Shown here: piece after piece, positions 48,591 to 56,239 of the stretch
Numbering within the stretch: the first letter of the stretch is position 1
Layout: the number at the start of each line of letters is the position of its first letter
From: an uncultured Oscillibacter sp.
GTDB taxonomy: Bacteria > Bacillota > Clostridia > Oscillospirales > Oscillospiraceae
Direction: 5' to 3'
DNA: 64,000 nt
Assembly (NCBI GenBank): GCA_910586735.1
Contig: CAJUJW010000003.1
Coordinates: 1-64,000, forward strand
The notes under the pieces: generated by a model
Told to the model about the DNA's origin: nothing
Seen by the model: only the letters and a program-made list of their open reading frames with translations
The model's database searches: none
Position numbers and translations under genes: made by a program

Positions 48591-49598
48591 GTGAGCAATA
48601 CGATTCAGGCAGGTTACGGGGCGCGGGCATACGGCGCCTCCGCAAAGGCCCGTGAGACGAAACAGGCGGGGACGCAGGGCGGCAGCTTCATGGATATGGC
48701 GGCGCAGGCCAGCAGAAGCAGGGCCAGCACGTTTGCCGCCGGCCTGGGCGGTCTGGCGGGCATGGCGGCGACGCCCGCCAGACTGATGATGGATTTGGCG
48801 GTTCGGTCCGGCGGACAGGCACAGGCCGAGGGCGCGGCGGCGGCAGAGGCCCCCTCTCTGGAAACCATGCTGAAAGCGAAATATCCCAACATCCACTACC
48901 ACGTCTTTGACGCCGGCAGCGGTTACTGGCGCACCAGGAACGACTACCCCCACTACCTGCTGTACCAGGACGGAGACAAGGCCAAGGAAACGCTGGAGAA
49001 TTGGCAGCCCTCCGGGGCCAATCCCTTCTACGGCTCCATAGACGGCAGGTTTATCGCCCCGAAGGAGATTCACGCCCTGGGAAACGTCCCGCCGGGGAGC
49101 AAGGCCGTGGTCATCCACCCCAAGGTGCAGGAGCGCATGGAGGAAGACCCGGCCTACGCCCAGGAGATTTTCGCGAAGATTGACGCCTGGTTTGCCTTTG
49201 ACGCGGCGCGGAACGAGGCCATCATGCCCGGCAGTACCTGGGATATGTCCCAGGCCGTCGCCATCGGGGAGGACGGCAATATCTGCAACGCCTGTTCCTC
49301 CAGCGCGGGCGGGGAGATTACCTATTCAAAGAGCGGTTCTGACGATGAAGAAAGCTGGTGGGATTTGCGCATGGCCCGCCACGCCGAGTTTATGAAGCTG
49401 GCGGTGGAAAAGCAGACGCAGCGGCGCCTCCAGGCTGACCAGCTGGCCGCGTCCGCCGCAGCGAGGTCCCGGCTTGCCGCCATGCTGACGGGCGGGAACC
49501 TGCGGGAGATTTTCGGTAATGAGATTGCCGGGGTTCCCGTCGAAACCGTTTTGGCGATTACGCAGGGGCAGGTTTGGGGCGGCGGGGCGGTTTTGTGA
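48591..49598 (+). CDS. Unknown protein, DUF6033-like core, TCS-linked
   Basis: A 335-residue protein. Residues 1-40 share the NTI...GSFxDMAAQ module with the upstream paralogue. Residues about 46-80 are Ala/Gly-rich and partly hydrophobic. The central domain (about 88-235) starts LETMLKAKYPNIHYHVFDAGSGYW and contains VVIHPKVQERMEEDPAYAQEIFAKIDAWF, which from memory recalls DUF6033-type proteins of Clostridia; that is a weak guess. A CNACSSS motif follows, then the shared WWDLRMARHAEFMKL helix and a long C-terminal coiled coil. No classical signal peptide is present. Confidence 0.75.
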   Translation: MSNTIQAGYGARAYGASAKARETKQAGTQGGSFMDMAAQASRSRASTFAAGLGGLAGMAATPARLMMDLAVRSGGQAQAEGAAAAEAPSLETMLKAKYPNIHYHVFDAGSGYWRTRNDYPHYLLYQDGDKAKETLENWQPSGANPFYGSIDGRFIAPKEIHALGNVPPGSKAVVIHPKVQERMEEDPAYAQEIFAKIDAWFAFDAARNEAIMPGSTWDMSQAVAIGEDGNICNACSSSAGGEITYSKSGSDDEESWWDLRMARHAEFMKLAVEKQTQRRLQADQLAASAAARSRLAAMLTGGNLREIFGNEIAGVPVETVLAITQGQVWGGGAVL

Positions 49599-49730
49599 TT
49601 TGACGTTGCTTTTCTGCATCTTCGCCATTTGCCCTTTCCTTTTTAAGGCGGCCTAAATATATCAAGGTCTGTGCGGGCCATTCCCTCAGATACTGCCCTT
49701 CTATCGGCAGTATGCGAGGAAGGGGGTGTA

Positions 49731-49880
49731 TGCGGGGGAAACCGGGCGGTTTCCCCCGCATATTTAATAAGGCCCCGCCGCAGCGGAACCGGGCGGTTTC
49801 CCCCGCATATTCAATAAGGCCCCGCCGCAACGGAACCGGGCGGTTTCCCCTGCATATTCAATAAAGCCCCGCCGCAGCGG
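49731..49880. repeat. 47-bp tandem repeat, three copies, next to tRNA-Leu
   Basis: A unit starting GGGCGGTTTCCCCYGCATAT and ending CCCCGCCGCAGCGGAACC repeats at 49744, 49791 and 49838 with a 47-bp period; the third is incomplete. Before it, TGCGGGGGAAACC-GGGC-GGTTTCCCCCGCA forms a long hairpin. No gene is seen from 49599 to 49948. Confidence 0.75.
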
Positions 49881-49912
49881 CCGCCTTTTGCTGTAGGCAA
49901 AAGGCGGGTGCC

Positions 49913-49948
49913 AAAAAAGGGAAACACGCTCTGCGTGTTTCCCTTTTT
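49913..49948. terminator. Terminator of tRNA-Leu
   Basis: GGGAAACACG and CGTGTTTCCC pair over a 5-nt loop and are flanked by AAAAAA and TTTTTT on either side. It follows the tRNA on the minus strand and works in both directions on paper. Confidence 0.85.
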
Positions 49949-50033
49949 TGGTACGCCCGAGGGGACTTGAACCCCTACCCGTCGCCGGAATGGAACCTAA
50001 ATCCATCGTGTCTGCCAATTTCACCACGGGCGC
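49949..50033 (-). tRNA. tRNA-Leu, anticodon UAG
   Basis: An 85-nt class II tRNA read on the minus strand. The acceptor arm GCGCCCG pairs with CGGGCGT, discriminator A, and CCA is encoded (49949-49951). The anticodon stem ATGGA/TCCAT holds the loop TTTAGGT, giving anticodon UAG, which reads CUA and, by wobble, other CUN codons. A long variable arm (CGGCGACGGG region) and the T-arm GGGGTTCAAGTCCCC are present. An extended -10 (TATAAT at 50049-50054 on the minus strand, preceded by TGG) is the likely promoter. Confidence 0.93.
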
Positions 50034-50214
50034 ATAAGGCTACAGATAATTATACCACAGCCCGCCGCCCGCCGTCCAGCCTTATTTTTTCCCGTCTCCC
50101 TTTTCCCCGCCGCCGGGCGGCTTCCACATTTTTGCAAAAGGCATTGAACCCAGCGCCGTTATCCGCTATAATGGAACCGGCAATAACAAAAACCGGCACG
50201 GGAGGGAAGAGGAC

Positions 50215-50410
50215 ATGGCCGCTCACGGCAAAAGCATCAACGTTTTTCTCATGGATGGAGCGTGGGGCGGACGCCCGGGCCGTGCAGACGGCGGAGGGCT
50301 TCGCCGTCCTGGCCGGAAGCGTTTTGTGCCGGGGCGGGTTTCGTGGTCTGCCGGGAGAAGGGTGGGCCCTGGAGGAGCGGGCCGCCGAGGGCAGCGGCCC
50401 CTACCGATAG
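50215..50410 (+). pseudogene. Remnant of a GIY-YIG/DUF4357 protein
   Basis: Behind GGGAGGGAAGAGG, ATG 50215 opens a frame whose first residues (AAHGKSINVFLMDG) look like the N-terminus of GIY-YIG nuclease-family proteins with a DUF4357 tail. About 20 codons later the other frame reads GADARAVQTAEGFAVLAGS, matching the DUF4357 core. The roughly 200 codons of the nuclease between them are missing and the frame is shifted, so it is a deletion remnant. The rest merges into REP-like sequence. Homology is from memory. Confidence 0.6.
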
Positions 50411-50413
50411 AAA

Positions 50414-50505
50414 ATGGGGGGTGCAACGAACCGGCCATCGCTGGTTGCCACGCCGCCCCGCCCGTCAGGGCCGGAAAGCGCCTCCCCCTTTCGGAGGAGA
50501 AAAAG
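50414..50505. repeat. Short double-hairpin repeat, copy D (inverted copy of C)
   Basis: It matches 45961-46046 in reverse complement: GGGTGCAACGAACC, GGCCATCGCTGGTTG, CCGCCCGTCAGGGCCGG and CGCCTCCCCC-TTTC-GGAGG. It lies between the GIY-YIG remnant and the kinase gene. A further AAAGCCCCCC-TTTT-GGGGGA hairpin follows at about 50531-50552. Confidence 0.7.
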
Positions 50506-50570
50506 CCCCCCGCCCCGCAGGGGCAAGTAAAAAGCCCCCCTTTTGGGGGAAGAAGAAAGGAGTCCCCGCC

Positions 50571-51425
50571 ATGCCAACACCCCGCGCCGCCGTCATTCAC
50601 GACCTCTCCGGCTTCGGCCGCTGTTCCCTTACCGAGGTCATCCCCATCCTCTCCGTCATGGGGGTCCAGTGCTGCCCCCTGCCCACCGCCTTCCTCTCCA
50701 CCCACACCGGGGGCTTCACCGGCTTCACTTTCCTGGACATGACCGAGGAGCTGCCCAGGGCCACGGCCCACTGGAAGTCCCTGGGCCTCCAATTCCAGGC
50801 CGTCTACAGCGGCTTCTTGGGCAGCGAGCGCCAGATCGGCATTGTGGCGGACTTCATTCGCGCTTTCCGGGGGCCGGACACCCTGGTGGTCGTCGACCCC
50901 GTCATGGGGGACGATGGGAAAGCCTACCAGACCTACACCCCCGCCATGTGCGCCGGCATGGCCCGGCTGGCGGAACTGGCCGACGTGATCACCCCCAACC
51001 TCACCGAGGCCGCTTTTCTCCTGAACCGGGACTATGGGGACCTGCTGGACGGGGGCCGGAGGCTCCACGACGAGAGAGCCCTGGCCCGGCTGGCGGAGGA
51101 GCTGAGCCTGGGCGGAAAGCGCTCCGTGGCCCTCACCGGGGCGGCGCTGTCCCCGGGTCGCACCGGGGCCATGTGCTTCGACGCCCGGACGGGCCGGGCC
51201 GAGGCCGTCCAGACGGAGTTTGTGGCCCACCCCCTCCACGGCACGGGGGACATCTTCGCCAGCGTGCTGACCGGGGCCCTGATGCGGGGGGATTCCCTCC
51301 GGGACGCGGCGGCTTTGGCGGTGGACTTCATCCATGAGTGCGCCCTGCGGACCGTGGAACAGGGCCTGTCCCTCCAGGAGGGCGTGGACTTTGAGCCTTT
51401 GCTGGGGCGGCTGCTGCCTCGATAA
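50571..51425 (+). CDS. Pyridoxamine/pyridoxal kinase (PdxY-type)
   Basis: A 284-residue PfkB/ribokinase-like kinase. The N-terminal VIHDLSGFGRCSLTEVIPILSVMG, LPTAFLSTHTGGF, VVVDPVMGDDGKAYQTYT, DVITPNLTEAAFLL and the C-terminal HGTGDIFAS motif with the catalytic Asp are the signatures of pyridoxal kinases. It phosphorylates pyridoxal or pyridoxamine in the vitamin B6 salvage pathway. The start ATG at 50571 follows AGAAAGGAG. It is monocistronic, and the window also has a YggS-type PLP-homeostasis gene. Confidence 0.93.
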   Translation: MPTPRAAVIHDLSGFGRCSLTEVIPILSVMGVQCCPLPTAFLSTHTGGFTGFTFLDMTEELPRATAHWKSLGLQFQAVYSGFLGSERQIGIVADFIRAFRGPDTLVVVDPVMGDDGKAYQTYTPAMCAGMARLAELADVITPNLTEAAFLLNRDYGDLLDGGRRLHDERALARLAEELSLGGKRSVALTGAALSPGRTGAMCFDARTGRAEAVQTEFVAHPLHGTGDIFASVLTGALMRGDSLRDAAALAVDFIHECALRTVEQGLSLQEGVDFEPLLGRLLPR

Positions 51426-51440
51426 CCGGTACGCTTTCGG

Positions 51441-51640
51441 GGGGACGGGCCGCCCAGGGGGGCGGCCCCTACGGTCCGTCTATCGGCAGAACGCTGAGTA
51501 GGGGCCGCCGCCCTCGGCGGCCCGTTTTTTTCGGGCATGCCCTATTCGGAGATTTTATTGTAGGGGCGGCTGTCAGCCGCCCGTCCTTTTCAAACGCTGG
51601 ACCTCCCGGAGAACGGGCGATTGATAATCGCCCCTACACA
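51441..51640. repeat. REP-like palindromic repeat cluster
   Basis: GGGCCGCCCAGGGGGGCGGCCC, CTATCGGCAG, GTAGGGGCCGCCGCCCTCGGCGGCCC, GTAGGGGCGGCTGTCAGCCGCCC and GGGCGATTGATAATCGCCCC are four hairpins separated by short linkers. No gene lies between the kinase gene and the terminator at 51648. Confidence 0.75.
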
Positions 51641-51647
51641 ATGCTGA

Positions 51648-51681
51648 AAAAGGCGCTCAGAGCGATGCTCTGAGCGCCTTT
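51648..51681. terminator. Long terminator hairpin upstream of the nucleotidase stop
   Basis: AAAGGCGCTCAGAGC and GCTCTGAGCGCCTTT are exact arms around a GAT loop. On the minus strand it is followed by TTTTTCAGC, so it most likely terminates the 5'-nucleotidase gene. Confidence 0.85.
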
Positions 51682-51702
51682 CGTATGCCGGGAATTCTCC
51701 CC

Positions 51703-53694
51703 TTACGCGGCGGGGATCACCAGGACCTGGCCGATGCGCAGGTCGCTGGGGTTCTTGATGGCGGCCTTGTTGGCCTGGTAAATCAGGGTCCACTGACGGC
51801 CCGTGCCGTAGGCCTTCTGGGCGATGCTCCACAGGCAGTCGCCGGATTTGACCACGTAGCCGCCCTCAGCCACAGTGGGGACGGGGGCAGGGGCGGGCTC
51901 GGGGGCCGGTTCCGGTACGGGCTCCGGCTCAGGAGCGGGCGCGGGCGCGGGTGCAGGCTCGGGGGCAGGGGCGGGCTCGGGAGCCGGTTCGGGTGTAGGC
52001 TCCCCGGCGGGGGCGGGGGTCTCGGGCGCGGCCGTGCCGATGCTGATGCGGCCCGCAGGCTCGCCGTAGGCCTCGGCGGTGACGACGCCGTCCAGCTCCT
52101 CTTTGATGTAGTCCATCAGGACCTCGTCCATGGGCAGACCCAGGTCGTAGTTGGTCTTGGCGGAGGCGAAAGCGTAGTAGGTGTCGCCTCCGGCGGCCAT
52201 GAAGTCGTTGGTGGCGATGGAGTAGGTGGCCTTTTCGTCAAAGGCTTTCCCGCCCACGGAGTTGATGGTCACGCGCTCGATGGAGGCGGGCTTGTGGTAG
52301 GTGGAGCCGGGATACAGGTCCCCGGCCTTGAACTCCTTGCCGGTCTCCACGACAAACTCGATGCCGCTGACCTGGGGGAAGCCGCCGATGGCGGTGGGGG
52401 TGCAGTGGGTGGAGGCTTCCAGGGCCTCCAGCAGCTCGGCGCCGGTGACCTTGACGATGCTCAGGGTGTTGCCGAAGGGCAGGACCGTGTTGACATCCTT
52501 TTTGGTGATGTCTCCGGCGGCGATGGGGGCCCGGATGCCTCCGCCGTTGGTGACGGCGGCGTCCACGGTTTCCCCGTTCTTAGCCGCGCCCCAGACCAGG
52601 GCGTCGGTGATCAGGTCGCCCAGGTTGGTCTCTTCCGTGCGGTTGCCGGGGTCCTTGTCCCCGTTCAGCAGGACCTCGGTTTTGGCGAAAGCCGCGCCGT
52701 AGTCGTCGTCAATCTGCTTCTGGATGGCGGCGGCCCGGTCGGCCACTTCCTGCACGCCCTCCAGGGTGACGGACTCCAGGGGGATGTTCCGGGCGGCGCA
52801 GCCGTCCTTGGTCAGGGTGATGGCGCCCACGTTGGCCAGCTTGGTGCCGGTGGAGGTCACCAGGGTCTTGCCGGGTTCGGCGGCGATCATGGAGGTCTCC
52901 CCGGTGATGACGCTGCCCTGCTCGGGCAGGGTCTCCAGGGTCTCGCCGGCGGCCTCGGCCACCTTGTCCATGGTGGAGTGGGAGTGTCCGTCGATGAGAA
53001 CATCGATGCCCTCCACGGCGGCCAGCAGGTCGACGGAGCGGTTGCCCTTGGACTCGTCGTCAATGCCCAGGTGGGCCAGGCACACGACAAAGTCGCAGCC
53101 CTCGTCCTTCAATGCCTTGACCTCGGCCTGGGCGATGGCGAACATATCCTTGCCGGCGGGGAAGGTGACGCCCTTGATTTTGGCGGGGTGGGCCTTGGTG
53201 GCGGTCTCAGGGGTGCTGAGGCCGAAGACGCCGATCTTCTCCCCGCCGGGGGCGGTGAAGACGGTGTGGGGGTTCTCGGCCTTGCCGTCCACCAGCACGT
53301 TGGCGGAGACCACGGGGAACTTGGCGTCCTTGGCCACTTCCTTGAAGTTGGGGTAGCCGTAGTCAAACTCGTGGTTTCCGATGGTGGCCGCGTCATAGCC
53401 CGCCAGGTTCATCAGCTCCACGGCGGTCTTGCCCTGGGAGACGCTGACGGTGGGGTCCCCCTGGATGTAGTCGCCGGCGTCCAGCAGCAGGGTATAGGCC
53501 CCCGCGTCCTGGAAGGACTGCTTCAGCGCGGCCACTTTGGCGTATCCGGCGATGGCGCCGTGTACGTCGTTGGTGTGGAGGATGACGATTTGGCCCTCCA
53601 TGGGCTTGGCCGCTTCCTCCGCGCTGGCGGTGACGGTCAGGGAGAACATCATCACAAGCGCCAGCAGCAGGGACAGGAACTTCTTAGTCTGCAT
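51703..53694 (-). CDS. Secreted 5'-nucleotidase with C-terminal LysM domain
   Basis: A 663-residue exported phosphoesterase. Residues 1-25 are a signal peptide (FLSLLLALVMMFSLTVTASA). The calcineurin-like domain follows with ILHTNDVHG, LLDAGDYIQGDP, TIGNHEFDYG and DGHSHS metal motifs. The 5'-nucleotidase C-terminal domain (about 330-520) has TNGGGIRAPI and VLPFGNTL. A 70-residue Pro/Ala/Glu linker leads to a LysM domain (YVVKSGDCLWSIAQKAYG) at the end, which holds it to peptidoglycan. It hydrolyses extracellular nucleotides. The start at 53694 follows GAGGAGG. Confidence 0.95.
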   Translation of the reverse strand: MQTKKFLSLLLALVMMFSLTVTASAEEAAKPMEGQIVILHTNDVHGAIAGYAKVAALKQSFQDAGAYTLLLDAGDYIQGDPTVSVSQGKTAVELMNLAGYDAATIGNHEFDYGYPNFKEVAKDAKFPVVSANVLVDGKAENPHTVFTAPGGEKIGVFGLSTPETATKAHPAKIKGVTFPAGKDMFAIAQAEVKALKDEGCDFVVCLAHLGIDDESKGNRSVDLLAAVEGIDVLIDGHSHSTMDKVAEAAGETLETLPEQGSVITGETSMIAAEPGKTLVTSTGTKLANVGAITLTKDGCAARNIPLESVTLEGVQEVADRAAAIQKQIDDDYGAAFAKTEVLLNGDKDPGNRTEETNLGDLITDALVWGAAKNGETVDAAVTNGGGIRAPIAAGDITKKDVNTVLPFGNTLSIVKVTGAELLEALEASTHCTPTAIGGFPQVSGIEFVVETGKEFKAGDLYPGSTYHKPASIERVTINSVGGKAFDEKATYSIATNDFMAAGGDTYYAFASAKTNYDLGLPMDEVLMDYIKEELDGVVTAEAYGEPAGRISIGTAAPETPAPAGEPTPEPAPEPAPAPEPAPAPAPAPEPEPVPEPAPEPAPAPVPTVAEGGYVVKSGDCLWSIAQKAYGTGRQWTLIYQANKAAIKNPSDLRIGQVLVIPAA

Positions 53695-53743
53695 TCTGTT
53701 ACCTCCTCTTTGTTCTCGGGCCCAGGCCCGTTTCCTGACAACC

Positions 53744-53752
53744 ATTATAGCA
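53744..53752 (-). promoter_or_regulatory. Extended -10 promoter of the nucleotidase gene
   Basis: On the minus strand TGCTATAAT (TGn plus TATAAT). No good -35 is seen. Confidence 0.6.
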
Positions 53753-53829
53753 CACTTTTTCCAAATAGAAAGTGGAAAGTTTCCCGGCGGGGAAATTTTT
53801 TCCGGCCCCGGTCCCCGGCGGGAGAGGAG

Positions 53830-53858
53830 TTGAAAACCCCCATGACTCCTGCTATACT
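53830..53858 (+). promoter_or_regulatory. Promoter of the amidohydrolase gene
   Basis: TTGAAA (53830-53835) and TATACT (53853-53858) are 17 bp apart, 38 bp ahead of the start codon. Confidence 0.7.
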
Positions 53859-53895
53859 GTTCCTACAGAATACTTTAGGAACGGAGGAACACCAA

Positions 53896-55272
53896 ATGCG
53901 CACATTGTTCAAAGGCGGCAGCGTCGCCACCGGCAAGGGCGTCCACCGGGCCGACCTGCTGGTGGAGGGCGAAAAGGTCCTCTCCCTGGGCCGGGGACTC
54001 AAGGACGGCGCCGACCGGATCATCGACGTGTCCGGCTGCGTCCTCTTTCCCGGCTTTATCGACGCCCACACCCACTTCGACCTGGAGGTCGCCGGCACCG
54101 TCACCGCCGACGGCTTCGCCTCCGGCAGCCGGGCCGCCCTCCGGGGGGGCACCACCACCGTCATCGATTTCGCCTGCCCCGACAAGGGGGAGTCCCTGGC
54201 CTCCGGCCTGGAGCGCTGGCGGAAAAAGGCCGGGGGGAAGACCTTCTGCGACTACGGCTTTCACATGACCATCGACGACTGGAACGAAAGCATCCGGGCC
54301 GAGCTGCCCGAGATGTTTTACCAGGGCATCTCCTCCTTCAAAATGTACATGACCTACCCCGCCATGCTGCTGGAAGACCGGGACCTCTACGCCGCTCTGA
54401 AGGAGCTGAAGGCCCTGGGGGGAATCTGCGGCGTCCACTGCGAGAACGCCGGGGTCATTGACGCCCTCATCGCCGGGAAAAAGGCGGCGGGCGAGCTGTC
54501 CCCCGCCAGCCACCCCCTGACCCGGCCGCCCTATCTGGAGGCGGAGGCCGTGTCCCGGCTCCTCCGCGTCGCCCAGGCGGCCCAGGCCCCGGTGATCATC
54601 GTCCACCTCACCAACGGGGAGGCCCTGGAGGAGGTCCGGCGGGCCCGGAAGCGGGGCCAGACGGTCTACGTGGAAACCTGCCCCCAGTACCTGACCCTGG
54701 ACGAGAGTTTGTACTTCCAGGAGGACTTTTCCGCCGCCGCCCGGTACGTCTGCGCCCCGCCCCTGCGGGAGAAGCGGGAAGCGGACGTCCTCTGGAAAGC
54801 CCTGCGGCACGGGGAAATTCAGACGGTGTCCACGGACCACTGCTCCTTCACCCTGGAGCAGAAGGACATGGGCCGGGAAGACTTCACGAAGATTCCCGGC
54901 GGCCTCCCCGGCGTGGAGACCCGGGGCGAGCTGCTGTGGTCCTGCGGCGTGGCGAAGCGGAAGCTCAGCGCGGCCCAGATGTGCCGCGTCCTCAGCGAGA
55001 ACCCCGCCAGGCTCTACGGCCTCTTCCCCAGAAAGGGGACCCTCCAGCCGGGGTCCGACGCGGACATTGTGGTCTACGACCCCAGCGGCGGCCACGTTAT
55101 CCGGGCGGAGGACTGCGAGTCCGCCGCTGGGTACAGCCCCTACGAGGGCTTCGCCACCGACGGAGGCGTCCGGCAGGTCTGGCTCCGGGGACGGCTGGCG
55201 GTGGAGAACGGGAACGTGCTGTTTTCCCAGGCCGAGGGGAAGTATATGGCGCGGGGGAAGTGTATGCTGTAA
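53896..55272 (+). CDS. Hydantoinase/dihydropyrimidinase-family amidohydrolase
   Basis: A 458-residue binuclear-metal hydrolase. The N-terminal GFIDAHTHFDLEVAGTVTADGF carries the first two metal His. The carboxylated lysine is in ISSFKMYMTYPAML, further metal ligands are in VHCENAG and IVHLTNG, and the last Asp in STDHCSF. The set fits D-hydantoinase/dihydropyrimidinase (ring opening of hydantoins or dihydropyrimidines). The start is ATG at 53896; the frame continues upstream antisense to the nucleotidase gene, which is a shadow. A promoter is directly upstream. No other pyrimidine gene is nearby. Confidence 0.92.
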   Translation: MRTLFKGGSVATGKGVHRADLLVEGEKVLSLGRGLKDGADRIIDVSGCVLFPGFIDAHTHFDLEVAGTVTADGFASGSRAALRGGTTTVIDFACPDKGESLASGLERWRKKAGGKTFCDYGFHMTIDDWNESIRAELPEMFYQGISSFKMYMTYPAMLLEDRDLYAALKELKALGGICGVHCENAGVIDALIAGKKAAGELSPASHPLTRPPYLEAEAVSRLLRVAQAAQAPVIIVHLTNGEALEEVRRARKRGQTVYVETCPQYLTLDESLYFQEDFSAAARYVCAPPLREKREADVLWKALRHGEIQTVSTDHCSFTLEQKDMGREDFTKIPGGLPGVETRGELLWSCGVAKRKLSAAQMCRVLSENPARLYGLFPRKGTLQPGSDADIVVYDPSGGHVIRAEDCESAAGYSPYEGFATDGGVRQVWLRGRLAVENGNVLFSQAEGKYMARGKCML

Positions 55273-55304
55273 GCGCCTATTGAGAGGCAAACCGCGCGGA
55301 GGAC

Positions 55305-55493
55305 GGGCCGCCGAGGGCGGCGGCCCCTACACGGTGCCTTATCAGGAGACGGACCGCCCGGGGAAACGGGCCGCCGAGGGCGGCGGCCCCTACACGGTGC
55401 CTTATCAGGAGACGGATCGCCCGGGGAAACGGGCCGCCGAGGGCGGCGGCCCCTACACGGTGCCTTATCAGGAGACGGACCGTAGGGGCGGCC
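55305..55493. repeat. 63-bp tandem repeat, three copies, REP-derived
   Basis: A unit made of the palindrome GGGCCGCCGAGGGCGGCGGCCC, then TACACGGTGCCTTATCAGG and a GACGGACCG spacer starts at 55305, 55368 and 55431. The copies are almost identical, so the expansion is recent. The unit length is a multiple of three, which makes open frames that are not genes. A GTAGGGGCGGCC...GGGCCGCCC hairpin follows. Confidence 0.85.
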
Positions 55494-55542
55494 CCCCTGG
55501 GCCGCCCGGCTTCCGGGACCTCCAACACTGTCAGAAAACGTA

Positions 55543-55580
55543 AAACCCCGGCGGACCATCCTCAAGGCCCGCCGGGGTTT
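55543..55580 (-). terminator. Terminator of the lipoprotein gene
   Basis: AAACCCCGGCGG (55543-55554) and CCGCCGGGGTTT (55569-55580) pair over a 14-nt loop. On the minus strand it ends TTTTACG. Confidence 0.7.
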
Positions 55581-55587
55581 CAATTTC

Positions 55588-56190
55588 TCAGGAAAGAGGC
55601 TCCTGGCTGAACATCACCGTCAAAGCGTACACATGCTCATAGCCCAGCTTCTCATACTCCTCCGGCTGAAAGAAGTAATCTGTGAAATAGGAGACGACCT
55701 CGTTTTTCGTGGTATGGATCTGGATAGCCAGGGGAATCTCCTTGCCATAGACGATCTCCGTCCGGTTGGAAAGGAAGGATGTTGTCCGGCCCATGCCCTC
55801 GGGGTCGTCGATCTCCTCCGGGGAGCCGTACTTCACCGCTGTGAAATCCTTCCCAAACTGCACGGCCTCCCGATACTCGCCCCGGAGGTCCTCAAAGCCG
55901 AAGGCCATGCGGCCCTTTTTCTCTCCCTCTTTCAGGGACATGCCCCCGCCGCCGGTGACGAGCTCCCATTTACCGTCCTCCAGCACATAGGTGTTGACGC
56001 GGACGGTTTTCGCCGTCCCGTCCAGCACCACGTCAAAAAGGTGCTGGTCCGTGTCCGCCCCCAGGAGCTTGGCCACGGCCTCCTCCTTCTCGTCCAGCTT
56101 CGCCGGCTCAATGTACATAGAGGGCGCGGCCTCGGCGGAGCAGCCCGCCAGCAGGGCCAGCAGAGCAATCAGCGCAAAGAACTTTTTCAT
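55588..56190 (-). CDS. Predicted lipoprotein of unknown function
   Basis: A 200-residue lipoprotein. Signal peptide KKFFALIALLALLAGC with the lipobox LLAGC gives an acylated Cys17. The mature part is acidic and beta-rich, with no recognised domain. The start is the ATG at 56190, six bases after GGAGGAG; another in-frame start five codons upstream would lie in that site. It follows the DUF4330-like gene by 49 bp, so the two are probably one operon. Confidence 0.82.
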   Translation of the reverse strand: MKKFFALIALLALLAGCSAEAAPSMYIEPAKLDEKEEAVAKLLGADTDQHLFDVVLDGTAKTVRVNTYVLEDGKWELVTGGGGMSLKEGEKKGRMAFGFEDLRGEYREAVQFGKDFTAVKYGSPEEIDDPEGMGRTTSFLSNRTEIVYGKEIPLAIQIHTTKNEVVSYFTDYFFQPEEYEKLGYEHVYALTVMFSQEPLS

Positions 56191-56239
56191 TTCATTCTCC
56201 TCCAACCTCGAACATTTGTTTCACGTGAAACAATTTCCG

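Noticed and set aside
46888..49598. AgrD-like signal peptide or AgrB protease with the kinase/regulator pair
   Set aside because: No short amphipathic precursor ORF with a ribosome binding site and no AgrB-type membrane protease was found on either strand here.
49744..49880. Possible CRISPR array next to the tRNA
   Set aside because: The 47-bp units are head-to-tail without unique spacers.
51685..53895. Very long plus-strand extension upstream of the amidohydrolase
   Set aside because: It is antisense to the 5'-nucleotidase and rich in Gly and Val. The amidohydrolase has its own promoter and start at 53896.
55305..55493. Possible CRISPR array
   Set aside because: The units are directly tandem with no variable spacers and no cas genes are near. 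They are derived from a REP palindrome.
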